Counted from the first letter of the stretch, positions 8,369-18,583 are shown. The stretch: DNA of 64,000 bases from Rhodococcus opacus (GCF_012396235.1 NZ_JAAXPA010000007.1:270673-334672); one strand, 5' to 3'. The notes: generated from the letters alone by a model not told the origin. Made by a program: numbers and translations.

Positions 8369-8679
8369 TCCTCGGTCGTGGGCGTGCGCCTGGCGACGTA
8401 CGGCCACACCGCGACGAGGAACAGCACCACCGCCGCAACCGGCCCGAGCAGGGACACCCATGCCGGCCCGTCCGGCAGTGCCGCTGCCAGAGACGCCGCG
8501 GCGCCGGTGACGACCGCGCCCACCAGCAGCGTCGAGATTCCCGGTGCGAGACCGGTGTACGCGACGAGCAGCAGTCCCGTCGCCCCGACGCCCGCGGCGG
8601 CCGCCGCGAACGCGGACGCGTTGCCCAGGACGAGGGCGACGAGCGCCGCCTGCACCACGACCACCGCAATCCATCTCAT
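8347..8679 (-). CDS. Small membrane protein closing the MoxR/DUF58 operon
   Basis: A 110-residue protein consisting mostly of three or four hydrophobic segments and ending in a short basic tail. The start ATG overlaps the stop of the DUF58 gene (ATGA), so it is translationally coupled. No enzymatic motif is visible. Small membrane proteins in this position are common in actinobacterial MoxR-DUF58 clusters, but their role is unknown. Its 3' end overlaps the NlpC/P60 gene on the other strand by 22 bases. Confidence 0.7.
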   Translation of the reverse strand: MRWIAVVVVQAALVALVLGNASAFAAAAAGVGATGLLLVAYTGLAPGISTLLVGAVVTGAAASLAAALPDGPAWVSLLGPVAAVVLFLVAVWPYVARRTPTTEDQNRRML

Positions 8680-9892
8680 CGGAGTGCCCCCGACGGCCGG
8701 CGGGCACGATCGGCGAGGGCCAGCGCCAGATCCAGTGCGGAATCGTCGTCCCACGCCACCACCGGGACCCCGAGAACGCCCATGTTCCGGTACATGTTCC
8801 GCCGCTCGAGCCGCCACATCCTGCCGGTCATCGGATCGAGTTCGTACTCGAACGGCGGGCCGCGGAGCACGTCGACGGCCACGACGACGTGACCGCGCCG
8901 CCTCAGCTCCAGCAGCGACAGCGCGAAGTTGGTGTCCAGCATGGTGGAGAACGCGATGACCACGGCCCTCGGCGGCAACGCGACCCGCGGGACGAGTGTG
9001 CCTTCGGCGGCGCCGGCGTCGGAGTCGAGCACCGTGTCGAGGATTCGGTAGAACTGCCTGCGTCCGATGTCGGCGCCGAGCCATCGCAGCCGGAGCCCGT
9101 GGACGACGACCCCGGCCCGGTCGCCGCGCTGCAGGGCCGTCTGCACCACCTGTGTCGCGCCGCGCACGGTCCGGTGCAGGCTCTCCGACGCCGGGCCCGG
9201 CGCCTGCGGGGTGGTGTCGAGGACGGCCACGACGTCCGCGGCGCGGTCCATGATCCGTTCGGTGACGTGCAACCGGCCGCGCCGGGCGCTCACCGGCCAG
9301 TTGACGCTGCGCAACGGATCCCCCGGCGCGTGCGGCCGGATGTCCCCGAACTCGACGCCCGAGCCGAATCGGCGGGTGCGGTGCGCGCCGATGCGGTCCG
9401 GAAGTGTGGCGTGGGGCAACGGAGTCGGCATGGGCGGCGCCAACGGGAACACCCGCAGTTCCGTGACGGGAACCGGGAGGGAGGCGGTGAGCAGGCCGCC
9501 GGCACGTGCCGTGACCGTCAGTGCGGGTTCGTACCGGCCCCACCGGTCCGCCGACACCACGTAGTCGCCGTCGCCGACCTGCTCGACCGTGTAGCCGTCG
9601 GACGGCGCCGGTGCCACCTCGAGTTCCGCCGCACCACCGCACGCCGTCACGTCCACCGAGAAGTGCACGGACTCGGATTCGAAACACCGCAGCGTGCGCG
9701 CCGACGCCTCGACGCGGACGCCGGTGGCGGGACGGGGCAACCACGTCACCGTGCCGAGCGCTCCCAGCATCGGGGCGGCGAACACGATCAGTTCCCACCA
9801 CCGCCCCACGACACCTGCCGTCAGTGCCACGGCGGCGCAGGTCGTCAGTGCGAGGGCTGCCGGCGATGCCCGCCACGTCAACTGGTGCTCCG

Positions 9893-9896
<4 letters not shown>
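8676..9896 (-). CDS. DUF58 domain protein
   Basis: A 406-residue protein with two N-terminal membrane helices (about residues 12-55), an Ig-like beta region, and the DUF58 signature near the middle (GSGVEFGDIRPHAPGDPLRSVNW). That signature is the hallmark of this von Willebrand A-like family. DUF58 proteins are partners of MoxR AAA+ ATPases in envelope-associated complexes of uncertain function. It overlaps moxR by ATGA at its start and the small membrane protein at its end, which suggests fixed stoichiometry. Confidence 0.88.
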
Positions 9897-10843
<947 letters not shown>

Positions 10844-10845
10844 CG

Positions 10846-11328
10846 TCACAGCTGCTCCAGCCGTTGCAGGATCCGGTCGAGCACGTCCCGGCCCGGACCG
10901 GGTGCGGCCCTGTCGGAGCGCTGCACGCACTCGGGATCGACCCACTGCCACAAGTCGCCGAAGTACACCTCACCCGCGGCTGCGGTCTCGGCGGGGTCGA
11001 GTCCCTGCCGCCGTCCGGTGGACTGCTGGAACTCGCGCGCCAGGAGCGGACGCAGATGGTGATCCCAGTCGCCGCGCGTACCGTCCGCCCAGCTGATCAA
11101 TGATTCCGTCCGCGCCATCCATCGGGCCGTCACCTCGGCCCGTTCCGCCTCCATTCCCGGCGGCTGGTCGTCGACGTCCACGGGTGCCATGCGTCGTCGA
11201 AACTCGAAGAGCACCAGCGCGGTCACCGCTCCCGCGACCAGCACGGCCGCACTGTACCGACCGGCGGCCACCAGCGGGACCTCCACGGCCAGCACGGCCC
11301 CGACACCGGCTACCGCGACGGCGAGCAC
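10846..11328 (-). CDS. Membrane-anchored hypothetical protein of the MoxR cluster
   Basis: A protein of about 160 residues with one or two N-terminal hydrophobic segments (roughly residues 1-42) and a soluble acidic C-terminal part rich in Trp, Asp and Arg (WADGTRGDWDHHLRPLL). I do not recognise a named family. Similar proteins are typical between the DUF4129 and MoxR genes in actinobacteria. It overlaps the DUF4129 gene by 19 bases and ends 2 bases before moxR. The exact start is uncertain. Confidence 0.7.
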   Translation of the reverse strand: MLAVAVAGVGAVLAVEVPLVAAGRYSAAVLVAGAVTALVLFEFRRRMAPVDVDDQPPGMEAERAEVTARWMARTESLISWADGTRGDWDHHLRPLLAREFQQSTGRRQGLDPAETAAAGEVYFGDLWQWVDPECVQRSDRAAPGPGRDVLDRILQRLEQL

Positions 11329-12284
11329 GCGTCGCTCCCCAGGTCGTCGAGCACACGCCGGAGCAGATCGGCGGCCTCGTCACGGTGCTGTTCACCCATC
11401 GGATGCAGGCTGAACCGTGCCTCGGAGAACAGCCGCACCAGCGGCGCCGCCGCCTCGAAGCGCAGCGCTCCGAGTTGCACTGCGCGAGCCAGCACTTCGG
11501 ACGGGGTGTCCGACTCCCGCGGTTCGGCGCCCGGCGCCTTGCGCAGGGCATCTTCCATGGCGGCGTAACTGGCGATGATGGCCTCGCGCGGCGGCAGACT
11601 CGGGGCCACGACCGCGGCGAGACCTTCCTCCGCTGCGCGGGCCAGCGACTGCGAGGCAGCCGGACCGTCGGGGGAACTCGCCGCGGTCCAGGCGCCGACC
11701 CGGGCCCGGAGGGGGCGCCGGGCCACGGCGCCGAGGATCAGCACGGTCACCAATATCGGACCGGCAATCGCTGCAGCGGTCCACAATTCCGTCAGATCCT
11801 CGCGGGTCCCGTCCACCAGGTCGGGCGGCGGACGAGTCTCGGTGGGCACGGCCTCGTCGGTTCGGCCGGCCCCGTCCTCGGCGGCCGGGCTCGCCGGCGA
11901 CGGTTGACGGTCGAGTGGTTCGTCTCCACCGACGGACCCGAGGAGGAACGCCGCGGCCACGAGGAGCGAGGCGAACGCCGCCCATCCGAGAATGTGCCGA
12001 CGCGAGACCGAGGAGCCGGTGTTTCCGGTGAGCCCTGCCGGTGGTGGGTCGGGGGCGACCCGCGGCCGGCCGCTGCGAAGGGCGGACGCCAGCGCCACCG
12101 CCGCGACGACGACGGCGATCGCCGAGAGGATGACCAGGGCGCGCGTCGCACCTGCGCCCGGCTCCGACGGTGTCGCGGGGGTGTCGGGCGCGGGGACCAC
12201 CCGGACCGCAAGGGTGACCGTCACGACGGCCGCCAGCAGGGCGACCGTGTGGACGACCCTGCTTCGCACGCGACGGTCCGGCAT
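11310..12284 (-). CDS. DUF4129 multi-pass membrane protein
   Basis: A 324-residue protein with four predicted membrane helices (near residues 10-32, 45-70, 95-115 and 165-190) and a cytosolic C-terminal DUF4129 domain. That domain contains [19 protein letters not shown] and the terminal [15 protein letters not shown] stretch typical of the family. I chose ATG 12284 because a GGGAG site lies before it and the upstream extension is Pro/Arg-rich. It is the first gene of the five-gene MoxR/DUF58 operon, divergent from trpB2. The operon probably acts at the cell envelope. Confidence 0.85.
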   Translation of the reverse strand: MPDRRVRSRVVHTVALLAAVVTVTLAVRVVPAPDTPATPSEPGAGATRALVILSAIAVVVAAVALASALRSGRPRVAPDPPPAGLTGNTGSSVSRRHILGWAAFASLLVAAAFLLGSVGGDEPLDRQPSPASPAAEDGAGRTDEAVPTETRPPPDLVDGTREDLTELWTAAAIAGPILVTVLILGAVARRPLRARVGAWTAASSPDGPAASQSLARAAEEGLAAVVAPSLPPREAIIASYAAMEDALRKAPGAEPRESDTPSEVLARAVQLGALRFEAAAPLVRLFSEARFSLHPMGEQHRDEAADLLRRVLDDLGSDACSPSR

Positions 12285-12399
12285 TCTCACTCCCGAGTTG
12301 CCCCTCCATCGTGACACGCGCGGACCGGGAAAATCACCCGTTCGCGGCGGCGGACAGCGCAGCATGTTCGGGACGTATCCATCCACGAAGGAGAGTTAC

Positions 12400-13716
12400 T
12401 TGACCACGTCCCCGGTAACCGGAGCCGAACTGGCTCGATCGCTGGAACCTCTGGGGGTTTCGGTTCCCTCGGCCGTACCCACGCACTGGTACAACCTTGC
12501 CGCCGATCTTCCGGAACCCGTTCCGCCGCACCTGCATCCCGGCACACGTGAGCCACTGGGACCGGAGGACCTGGCACCGCTGTTCCCCGCGAGCCTGATC
12601 GAACAGGAGGTCGCGACGGAACGGTACATCGAGATCCCCGAAACGGTCCGCGAGATCTACGGCATGTGGCGCCCGTCGCCGCTGGTGCGCGCACACCGGC
12701 TCGAGCGAGTGCTCGGCACACCGGCACGGATCTACTACAAATACGAGGGTGTCAGCCCGGTCGGATCGCACAAGCCGAACACGGCTGTGGCACAGGCCTA
12801 TTACAACGCGCTCGAGGGGACCACCAAGCTCACCACCGAGACCGGTGCGGGCCAGTGGGGCGCGTCGCTGTCGTTCGCCGGCGCCCTGCTCGGCCTCGAG
12901 GTGGAGGTCTGGCAGGTTCGCGCCTCGTTCGACGCCAAGCCGTACCGCCGACTCCAGATGGAGGCCTACGGCGGCATCTGTCATCCGTCTCCGTCCGACC
13001 TCACCGAAGCCGGGCGGGCGATCCTGGCCGAGCATCCCGACACCACCGGTTCGCTGGGCATGGCGATCAGCGAGGCCGTCGAGGTGGCCGCCAACAACCC
13101 CGACGCGCACTACTCGCTGGGCAGCGTCCTCAACCACGTCATGCTCCACCAGACCGTGATCGGCCAGGAAGCGATGGTCCAGCTGGAGGAGGCGGGTGAG
13201 CCTGTCGCGCACACGGTATTCGGTTGCGCCGGCGGTGGTTCCAATCTCGCGGGCCTGGCCTTCCCGTTCCTGGGTCGCAATCTGCGCGAGGGCACCACCA
13301 CCCGTCTCGTCGCCTGCGAGCCTGCGGCGTGCCCGTCGCTGACGCAGGGCGAATACCGCTACGACTTCGGCGACGTCGCCGGCCTGACGCCTCTGTTGAA
13401 GATGTACACGCTGGGCAACGATTTCGTTCCGCCCGCCATCCACGCGGGTGGCCTGCGGTACCACGGCATGTCGCCGATGGTCTCGCACGCCGTCGCCCTC
13501 GGGCTGATGGAGGCGACCGCGATCGAACAGGACGACGCACTCGCCGCGGGCCTGCTCTTCGCCCGCGCCGAGGGCATCATCCCCGCGCCGGAATCGACGC
13601 ACGGAGTGGCCGCGGCCATCGCGCACGCCCGCACCGTCACCGAACCGGAGGTCGTGGTCATCGGATTGTCCGGGAACGGCCAGCTGGACCTCCCCGCGTA
13701 CAGCCGGTACGTCTGA
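12400..13716 (+). CDS. trpB: TrpB2-type tryptophan synthase beta-like protein
   Basis: A PLP-dependent fold-type II enzyme of 438 residues, in the TrpB2 subfamily (longer than canonical TrpB, with a long N-terminal region). Visible are the PLP lysine in [19 protein letters not shown], and the phosphate-binding [11 protein letters not shown]. TrpB2 enzymes condense indole with serine and often occur without TrpA, as here. I selected TTG 12400, preceded by AAGGAGAG at ideal spacing. An ATG at 12364 is in frame but lacks a site. It could recycle indole or have another beta-replacement role. Confidence 0.88.
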   Translation: MTTSPVTGAELARSLEPLGVSVPSAVPTHWYNLAADLPEPVPPHLHPGTREPLGPEDLAPLFPASLIEQEVATERYIEIPETVREIYGMWRPSPLVRAHRLERVLGTPARIYYKYEGVSPVGSHKPNTAVAQAYYNALEGTTKLTTETGAGQWGASLSFAGALLGLEVEVWQVRASFDAKPYRRLQMEAYGGICHPSPSDLTEAGRAILAEHPDTTGSLGMAISEAVEVAANNPDAHYSLGSVLNHVMLHQTVIGQEAMVQLEEAGEPVAHTVFGCAGGGSNLAGLAFPFLGRNLREGTTTRLVACEPAACPSLTQGEYRYDFGDVAGLTPLLKMYTLGNDFVPPAIHAGGLRYHGMSPMVSHAVALGLMEATAIEQDDALAAGLLFARAEGIIPAPESTHGVAAAIAHARTVTEPEVVVIGLSGNGQLDLPAYSRYV

Positions 13717-13723
13717 TCGATTC

Positions 13724-13757
13724 ACCGGGGCCGACCCACGCACGGGTCTGCCTCGGT
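13724..13757. terminator. Convergent hairpin between trpB and zapE
   Basis: A 14-bp stem (13724-13737 with 13744-13757, 12 of 14 pairs plus a wobble) around the loop ACGCAC fills the 43-base gap between the two convergent stops. It probably terminates both transcripts. Confidence 0.6.
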
Positions 13758-13759
13758 GG

Positions 13760-14695
13760 TCACCGGCTCAGCGTCGACAGCCTGCTCACCAGCCGGTCGA
13801 CGTCGAGGGTGCCGTCGAGTCCGGCGAACACGTCGTCCCACGACGCTTCGGCAACCAGCGTCAACGCGGTCCCCCGGTCGTACAGCACGTCGACGACGTT
13901 CGCGAACCGCCGCACGGTCTCCGCGCCCGCCTCCCGCAGTCGGGGCACACCGGTGATCGCCCAGCATCCGAACCGCTCCGACAGTTCGAGATAGTCGGCG
14001 GGTGCGGTCGGGGTGCCGCACAGCACCGCGAACTCGAACCAGACCGCGCGGTCCCGCACCGCGGAGGCCGTCACCGTGCGGGTCCCGACGGTCAGGGCGA
14101 CGCGCTCGGACAGTGCCGGAGGCTCGGTGTCGGAAGCTCGGACGAAACGTCCGGCAGCGAACCCGCCGTCCGCCGTGGCCACGGTGCGGTAGTCGACGGG
14201 TCCGGCCACCCGCACGACGGTCAGATTCTGTTCCAGCACGGCGATCGACGGCGCGAACAGGTGATGGAACAGCGGATTCGGCAGCAGCCCCTCCGGTGGA
14301 TAGTTCGACGTGGCCACCAGCGTGATCCCGCGGGTGAACAGGACCTTCAGCAGTCGCGCGACCAGCATCGCGTCCCCGACGTCGTGCAGGTGGAACTCGT
14401 CGAAGCACAGCAGCCGGACGTCCCCGAGTGCCGCACCGATCGCGAGGTCGATGGAACCTAGCGTGTGCGCGTCGGCGTGGAGCCGGCGGAAGAACGAGTG
14501 GAAGTGCACGCGCCGCTTCGGGACCTCCGCCGACCCGTAGAAGCGGTCCGTCAACCACGTCTTGCCACGTCCGACGGGTCCCCACAGGTACACGCCGCGA
14601 ATCCCGGGCCGCCCCTGCTCCAGCCCCTCGGCGGTCTCGTACAGGACGGCCGCGGCCGCGCGCTGCGCGTCGTCCAACAGAACCTCTACATCCAC
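13760..14695 (-). CDS. zapE: AFG1/ZapE-like ATPase
   Basis: A 311-residue P-loop ATPase of the AFG1/ZapE family, with Walker A GPVGRGKTWL, RVHFHSFFRRLH, Walker B LLCFDEFHLHD and sensor VATSNYPPEGLLPNPLFHH. In E. coli ZapE modulates FtsZ, while AFG1 in mitochondria aids respiratory-complex turnover. Which role applies in actinobacteria is not known. GTG 14695 is the first plausible start. It is close to the divergent tetR, and an inverted repeat overlaps codons 2-4. Confidence 0.85.
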   Translation of the reverse strand: MDVEVLLDDAQRAAAAVLYETAEGLEQGRPGIRGVYLWGPVGRGKTWLTDRFYGSAEVPKRRVHFHSFFRRLHADAHTLGSIDLAIGAALGDVRLLCFDEFHLHDVGDAMLVARLLKVLFTRGITLVATSNYPPEGLLPNPLFHHLFAPSIAVLEQNLTVVRVAGPVDYRTVATADGGFAAGRFVRASDTEPPALSERVALTVGTRTVTASAVRDRAVWFEFAVLCGTPTAPADYLELSERFGCWAITGVPRLREAGAETVRRFANVVDVLYDRGTALTLVAEASWDDVFAGLDGTLDVDRLVSRLSTLSR

Positions 14696-14719
14696 AGTGG
14701 AAACACTACGAATGTAGAG
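14684..14719. promoter_or_regulatory. Candidate TetR operator between zapE and tetR
   Basis: Perfect 8-bp arms CTCTACAT (14684-14691) and ATGTAGAG (14712-14719), spaced by 20 bases. The right arm lies in a tighter repeat CTACgaatGTAG (14706-14717). It sits 36 bases before the TetR start and overlaps the zapE start, as expected for an autoregulated divergent operator. Confidence 0.45.
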
Positions 14720-14755
14720 TCTCGGGCGACAAGCCGATGTGAGGAGGCAGACACC

Positions 14756-15334
14756 GTGCCCGAGCGGCGTGAGCGGATAGCCGACGCGGCGATCACGATC
14801 ATCGCGCGGGAGGGCATGCGCGCGCTGACGCATCGGGCCGTCGACCGTGCACTGGATCTCCCGGGCGGGTCCACGTCCTACTACTTCCGCACCCGGCGAG
14901 CCCTGATCGAATCCGCCGTGCGCCGGCTCGCCGACCGCTCGCGGCAGGAATTCGCGACCACGACGGCCCCACCACTCGACCTCGCCTCCGTCGCCGAGGG
15001 CGTGGCCCGGTCGCTGGACCGGCTGCTGCACACCCGTCACGACGACGTCGTTGCGCGGCACGCGCTGTCCGTCGAACTGTCCGGTGACGCCGACCTGCAC
15101 GCACTCCTCGCGACGTGCCTGTTCTCCCGTGCCCGCGCCACCGAATTGTTCGACGCCCTCGGCGTCGCCGACCCCGAGAACGCGGGCGCGGACTTCGTCA
15201 GCGTCGTCGAAGGCCTGGTCTTCGACCGTTTCGTGGGAGCCCGGTCACTCGACGGCATCGAGCCAGGGACCGATCGCAGCGTGCGGCAGCTGGCCCGCGC
15301 CGTCGAGTCGTATCTGCGCGGTGCGACGGCCTGA
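14756..15334 (+). CDS. TetR family regulator
   Basis: A 192-residue TetR-type repressor. The N-terminal helix-turn-helix is evident (RIADAAITIIAREGMRALTH, then the recognition region PGGSTSYYFRTRRALIESAV). The C-terminal domain is a helical ligand-binding domain of unknown specificity. GTG 14756 follows a strong GAGGAGG site. It is divergent from zapE, and the CitE-like/allantoinase genes follow on the same strand after 61 bases. It may regulate these, itself, or zapE. Confidence 0.88.
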   Translation: MPERRERIADAAITIIAREGMRALTHRAVDRALDLPGGSTSYYFRTRRALIESAVRRLADRSRQEFATTTAPPLDLASVAEGVARSLDRLLHTRHDDVVARHALSVELSGDADLHALLATCLFSRARATELFDALGVADPENAGADFVSVVEGLVFDRFVGARSLDGIEPGTDRSVRQLARAVESYLRGATA

Positions 15335-15395
15335 ACGACGACCACCCGGCGGGGTGTGGACGACGAGAATCCCGCGTTTCTGCCAAGATCGTGGC

Positions 15396-16643
15396 GTGAA
15401 CCCCCAGTACCTCAGCCGTCTCCCCGACAGCGGTTTCGACCGCGTCGACGCACTCCTCGACCCGGTCGACACCGACCTTGCGGACGCCTTTCCGGGTGAT
15501 CGGCAGCAACCGCAGCCCGTCCACACCGTCTATGTGAGTGCGGCGGACGCCGGACCGGACACCCCGAGGTTGTGGGGTGAGCAGGCTGTCGAACTGCTGG
15601 ACAGGCACACGAATGCGCTGTCCGAAATCGGAACGACCGGTGCGCTTCCCGACGTCCGCGCGATGCTCGAGCACCGTCCGATCATGGATCTGCGGATCGA
15701 TTTCGAGGACGGCTTCGGTTGGCGGAGCGACGACGTCGAGGACGCGGCCGCACTGGAGGCGGGACGCACGCTGCGACTGCTCTCCTCGGACCCGCCCGGC
15801 CCGCGGTCGCTGGGCATCCGCGCGAAGGGTCTGGCCCCGCACGAGCGCCGCCGCGGGATCCGGACGCTCGAACTCGTCCTCGAAGGCGCGGGTGGGGTTC
15901 CCGACGGCTTCGTGTTCACGGTGCCGAAACTACGTGCGGCCCAGCAGGTCACCGCCGTCGTCGCGTTGTGCGAGGAACTCGAGCGCGCGTACGGGCTCCC
16001 CGACAGGTCGCTGCGCTTCGAGTTGCAGATCGAGAGCCCCCAGGCCGTGCTCGGACCGGACGGCACCGTGACCGTCGCGAAGGCCATCCACCTCGCGGAC
16101 GGACGCTGCACCGGATTGCACTACGGCACTTACGACTACAGCGCGGCCTGCGGAATCGCGTCACGGTTCCAGTCGCTCGAGCATCCGGTGGCCGACCACG
16201 CCAAGTCCGTGATGCTGGTGGCGGCGGCCCAGACCGGGGTGTGGGTGTGCGACGGATCCACCCAGGTCATCCCGCAGGGCAGCGACGAGGAGATCCACGC
16301 CGCGCTGGCCCGGCACTACCGGCTCGTCACCCGTTCGCTCGAACGCGGGTACTACCAGGGATGGGACATGCATCCCGGGCATCTGATCACCCGCTGGCTC
16401 GCGACGTTCGACTTCTACCGCGCCGCGCTGCCCGCCGCCGCCACCCGGGTGCAGGCCTACCTCGACCGCCAGGGCGGCGGGGTGATGGACGAACCGGCCA
16501 CCGCCCAGGCGCTCGCGACGGTGATCCTGCGGGGACTGGCGTGCGGCGCGTTCGACGAGGCCGCTGTCCGCGCGCAGGCCCCCGGATGCACGGTGGGCAC
16601 ACTGCGCGACCTCCTCACCCGGGCGGTGGTTCCGGGGAGCTGA
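15396..16643 (+). CDS. DUF6986 family CitE/malate-synthase-like TIM-barrel protein
   Basis: A 415-residue protein related to the HpcH/HpaI/CitE and malate synthase fold. It shows LRIDFEDGFGW (acidic metal motif), IRAKGLAPHE, ELQIESPQAVLG (conserved Glu) and LHYGTYDYSAACG. Proteins of this type would bind Mg2+ and a 2-oxo acid and make or break a C-C bond, often with acyl-CoA. The gene precedes a small ORF and puuE. Because allantoin breakdown finally yields glyoxylate, a role in glyoxylate handling is attractive, but it is inference only. GTG 15396 was chosen for its N-terminus (MNPQYLSRLP). Visible ribosome-site sequence is weak. Confidence 0.75.
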   Translation: MNPQYLSRLPDSGFDRVDALLDPVDTDLADAFPGDRQQPQPVHTVYVSAADAGPDTPRLWGEQAVELLDRHTNALSEIGTTGALPDVRAMLEHRPIMDLRIDFEDGFGWRSDDVEDAAALEAGRTLRLLSSDPPGPRSLGIRAKGLAPHERRRGIRTLELVLEGAGGVPDGFVFTVPKLRAAQQVTAVVALCEELERAYGLPDRSLRFELQIESPQAVLGPDGTVTVAKAIHLADGRCTGLHYGTYDYSAACGIASRFQSLEHPVADHAKSVMLVAAAQTGVWVCDGSTQVIPQGSDEEIHAALARHYRLVTRSLERGYYQGWDMHPGHLITRWLATFDFYRAALPAAATRVQAYLDRQGGGVMDEPATAQALATVILRGLACGAFDEAAVRAQAPGCTVGTLRDLLTRAVVPGS

Positions 16644-16730
16644 GCACCTCCCCGCGCACGAGGACCGCCCGCAGCACCCCCGCCGACGCCCTACACTTGC
16701 CCCACGCCCGATCAGGAGGTAGCCGCACCC

Positions 16731-16874
16731 GTGACCCCGAACACCTTGACCGCGCCCAGCTTCCACAGTCCGCCGCCGGGCGAGGCGAGCGTCCGCGACC
16801 GGGACGGCGGCACGGCGCGGCTGCGCCTGTGGGGTTCCCTGACCGAGGCGGGTCGGGCAGGCTTGGAATCATGA
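16731..16874 (+). CDS. Small ORF (47 aa) translationally coupled to allantoinase
   Basis: GTG 16731 is preceded by a strong AGGAGG (16714-16719). The frame runs 47 codons to a TGA that overlaps the puuE start as ATGA. A -10-like TACACT lies at 16692-16697. The product is Pro/Gly/Arg-rich (MTPNTLTAPSFHSPPPGE and so on) and has no known domain. It could be a real small protein or a leader peptide that couples translation to puuE. The ribosome site and exact overlap are visible; expression is inferred. Confidence 0.5.
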   Translation: MTPNTLTAPSFHSPPPGEASVRDRDGGTARLRLWGSLTEAGRAGLES

Positions 16875-17803
16875 CCCACGCTTTCGACTCCAGCTACCCC
16901 CGTGACCTGGTCGGATACGGGCAGCACCCACCCGATCCGCAGTGGCCGGGCGGCGCGAAGATCGCCGTCCAGTTCGTCCTCAACTACGAGGAGGGCGCCG
17001 AGAACAACGTGCTCCACGGCGACGAGGCATCGGAGACGTTCCTGTCCGAGATGGTCGGGGCCCAACCGTTCCCGAACCGGCACATGAGCATGGAATCGAT
17101 CTACGAATACGGATCCCGCGCCGGACTGTGGCGCGTGCTCCGGGCCTTCGAGCGACGAGGGCTACCGCTCACGATCTTCGCGGTCGCCAAGGCGATGCAG
17201 CGGAACCCGGAGGCCGTCAGCGCCTTTCGCGAACTCGGTCACGAGATCGCCTGCCACGGTCTGTGGTGGAAGTCGTACCAGCTCTCCGACGAGGACACCG
17301 AACGCAAGGACCTGGCCGAGGCGGTGGAGATCCTGCGCGACCTCACCGGCGAGGCCCCGCTCGGCTGGTACACCGGCCGCGACTCCCCGCTCACCCGGCA
17401 GCTGGTCGTCGAGCACGGCGGCTTCGAGTACGACTCCGATTCGTACGCCGACGACCTCCCCTACTGGGTGAAGGTCGACACCCCCGGACAGGGCCTCGTC
17501 GACCACCTGGTGGTGCCGTACACCCTCGACACCAACGACATGCGGTTCGCGTCGCCCGGCGGTTTCCCGAGCGGCGAGCAGTTCTTCGCGCACCTGCGGG
17601 ACGCCTTCGACGTCCTGTACGCGGAGGGAACGGCCGGGGCGCCGAAGATGCTGTCCGTGGGTCTGCACTGCCGCATCGTCGGACGGCCCGCCCGCACCGC
17701 GGCGCTGGAGCGGTTCCTCGATCACGTGCAGTCCCACGACGACGTGTGGGTCGCCCGGCGCATCGACATCGCCCGCCACTGGCGCGCCGTACACCCCGCC
17801 TGA
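16871..17803 (+). CDS. puuE: Allantoinase, PuuE type (polysaccharide-deacetylase fold)
   Basis: PuuE enzymes hydrolyse allantoin to allantoate with a NodB-like fold and without the binuclear amidohydrolase centre. The 310-residue protein begins THAFDSSYPRDLVGYGQ and has VQFVLNYEEGAENN, EIACHGLWW and YTGRDSPLTR, all characteristic of PuuE. The ATG overlaps the stop of the 47-codon ORF (ATGA). gntR follows after 10 bases. It links the urate-oxidase genes of the island to allantoate, but no allantoate-degrading enzyme is evident nearby. Confidence 0.92.
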   Translation: MTHAFDSSYPRDLVGYGQHPPDPQWPGGAKIAVQFVLNYEEGAENNVLHGDEASETFLSEMVGAQPFPNRHMSMESIYEYGSRAGLWRVLRAFERRGLPLTIFAVAKAMQRNPEAVSAFRELGHEIACHGLWWKSYQLSDEDTERKDLAEAVEILRDLTGEAPLGWYTGRDSPLTRQLVVEHGGFEYDSDSYADDLPYWVKVDTPGQGLVDHLVVPYTLDTNDMRFASPGGFPSGEQFFAHLRDAFDVLYAEGTAGAPKMLSVGLHCRIVGRPARTAALERFLDHVQSHDDVWVARRIDIARHWRAVHPA

Positions 17804-17813
17804 GGACGACCCG

Positions 17814-18527
17814 ATGCCCCCGCGACGACCATCGGTGCTGGTCACGAACCTGGCCAACCGGGATCCCGGCAGCTCGCAGACCGTGATCCTGGAGGAGCTG
17901 CGCCGGGTGATCCTCAGCGGCGGGGCCCCGCCGGGCACCCCGATCCCGGTGGACGAGGTGGCCGAGCACTTCGGCGTCAGCCGCATCCCGATCCGGGAGT
18001 CGCTGAAGACGCTGATCGGCGAGGGGCTCGTCGACCACCGGGCCAACGCCGGGTACACGGTCGCCCGGCTGACCGTCGACGAACTCGAGGAGCTCTACCT
18101 GGTGCGGGGTGTCCTCGAGTCGGCGGCGCACTCCGTGGCGATCACCCTCGCCGACGAGGCCGACGACGCACGGGCCCGGGCGACGTACGCGGCACTCGAC
18201 CGCTCGGTTCTCGAGGACGACCTGACCGCGTACCACCGGGAGAGCCGTAACTTCCACCTCGCCCTGGCATCGCCGTGCCGGATGCAGCGACTGCTGCACA
18301 TGTTCGAGTCGGCGTGGAACATCACCGAGCCCGTGCAGCCGATGTCGCAGGTGGGGACGCCGGCGCGGCTGCAACTTCACCTCGGGCACCGGGACATGCT
18401 GGCGGCGTTCCTCGCCCGCGACGCCGCGGCGTTGAAGGCGGCCACCGACCGGCACAACGAACAACTCGACACGGTGATCGCCGCCCTCCCCACGGACACC
18501 GGAATCTTCCGGGACACGCCCGGGTAG
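17814..18527 (+). CDS. GntR family (FadR/FCD subfamily) regulator
   Basis: A 237-residue regulator with an N-terminal winged helix (VILEELRRVILSGGAPPGTPI, then VAEHFGVSRIPIRESLKTL). The C-terminal all-helical FCD domain has metal-ligand-like residues (AYHRESRNFHLAL, LGHRDMLAA, DRHNEQL). FCD regulators sense carboxylates, so allantoate or ureidoglycolate are reasonable but unproven ligands. It is 10 bases downstream of puuE and just before the NCS1 permease. A 14-bp AT-rich inverted repeat follows its stop. Confidence 0.9.
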   Translation: MPPRRPSVLVTNLANRDPGSSQTVILEELRRVILSGGAPPGTPIPVDEVAEHFGVSRIPIRESLKTLIGEGLVDHRANAGYTVARLTVDELEELYLVRGVLESAAHSVAITLADEADDARARATYAALDRSVLEDDLTAYHRESRNFHLALASPCRMQRLLHMFESAWNITEPVQPMSQVGTPARLQLHLGHRDMLAAFLARDAAALKAATDRHNEQLDTVIAALPTDTGIFRDTPG

Positions 18528-18537
18528 GCCGTCCGGC

Positions 18538-18583
18538 AAGATATATTCTCGGCTCGGAGGGTGCGCCGGCGAGAATATATCTT
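18538..18583. promoter_or_regulatory. 14-bp AT-rich inverted repeat between gntR and permease
   Basis: Perfect arms AAGATATATTCTCG (18538-18551) and CGAGAATATATCTT (18570-18583) around an 18-base GC-rich spacer. It begins 11 bases after the gntR stop and ends 123 bases before the permease ATG. Its AT-rich arms stand out from the surrounding DNA. It could be a GntR operator controlling the permease or a terminator, but it has no T-tract. Confidence 0.5.

Noticed and set aside
12334..13743. Long antisense open frame (469 codons) opposite trpB, and similar ones opposite the NCS1 and NCS2 permeases and xanthine dehydrogenase
   Set aside because: These mirror high-GC codon bias of the real genes, show low-complexity Arg/Asp/Gly-rich translations, have no family motifs and no ribosome sites.
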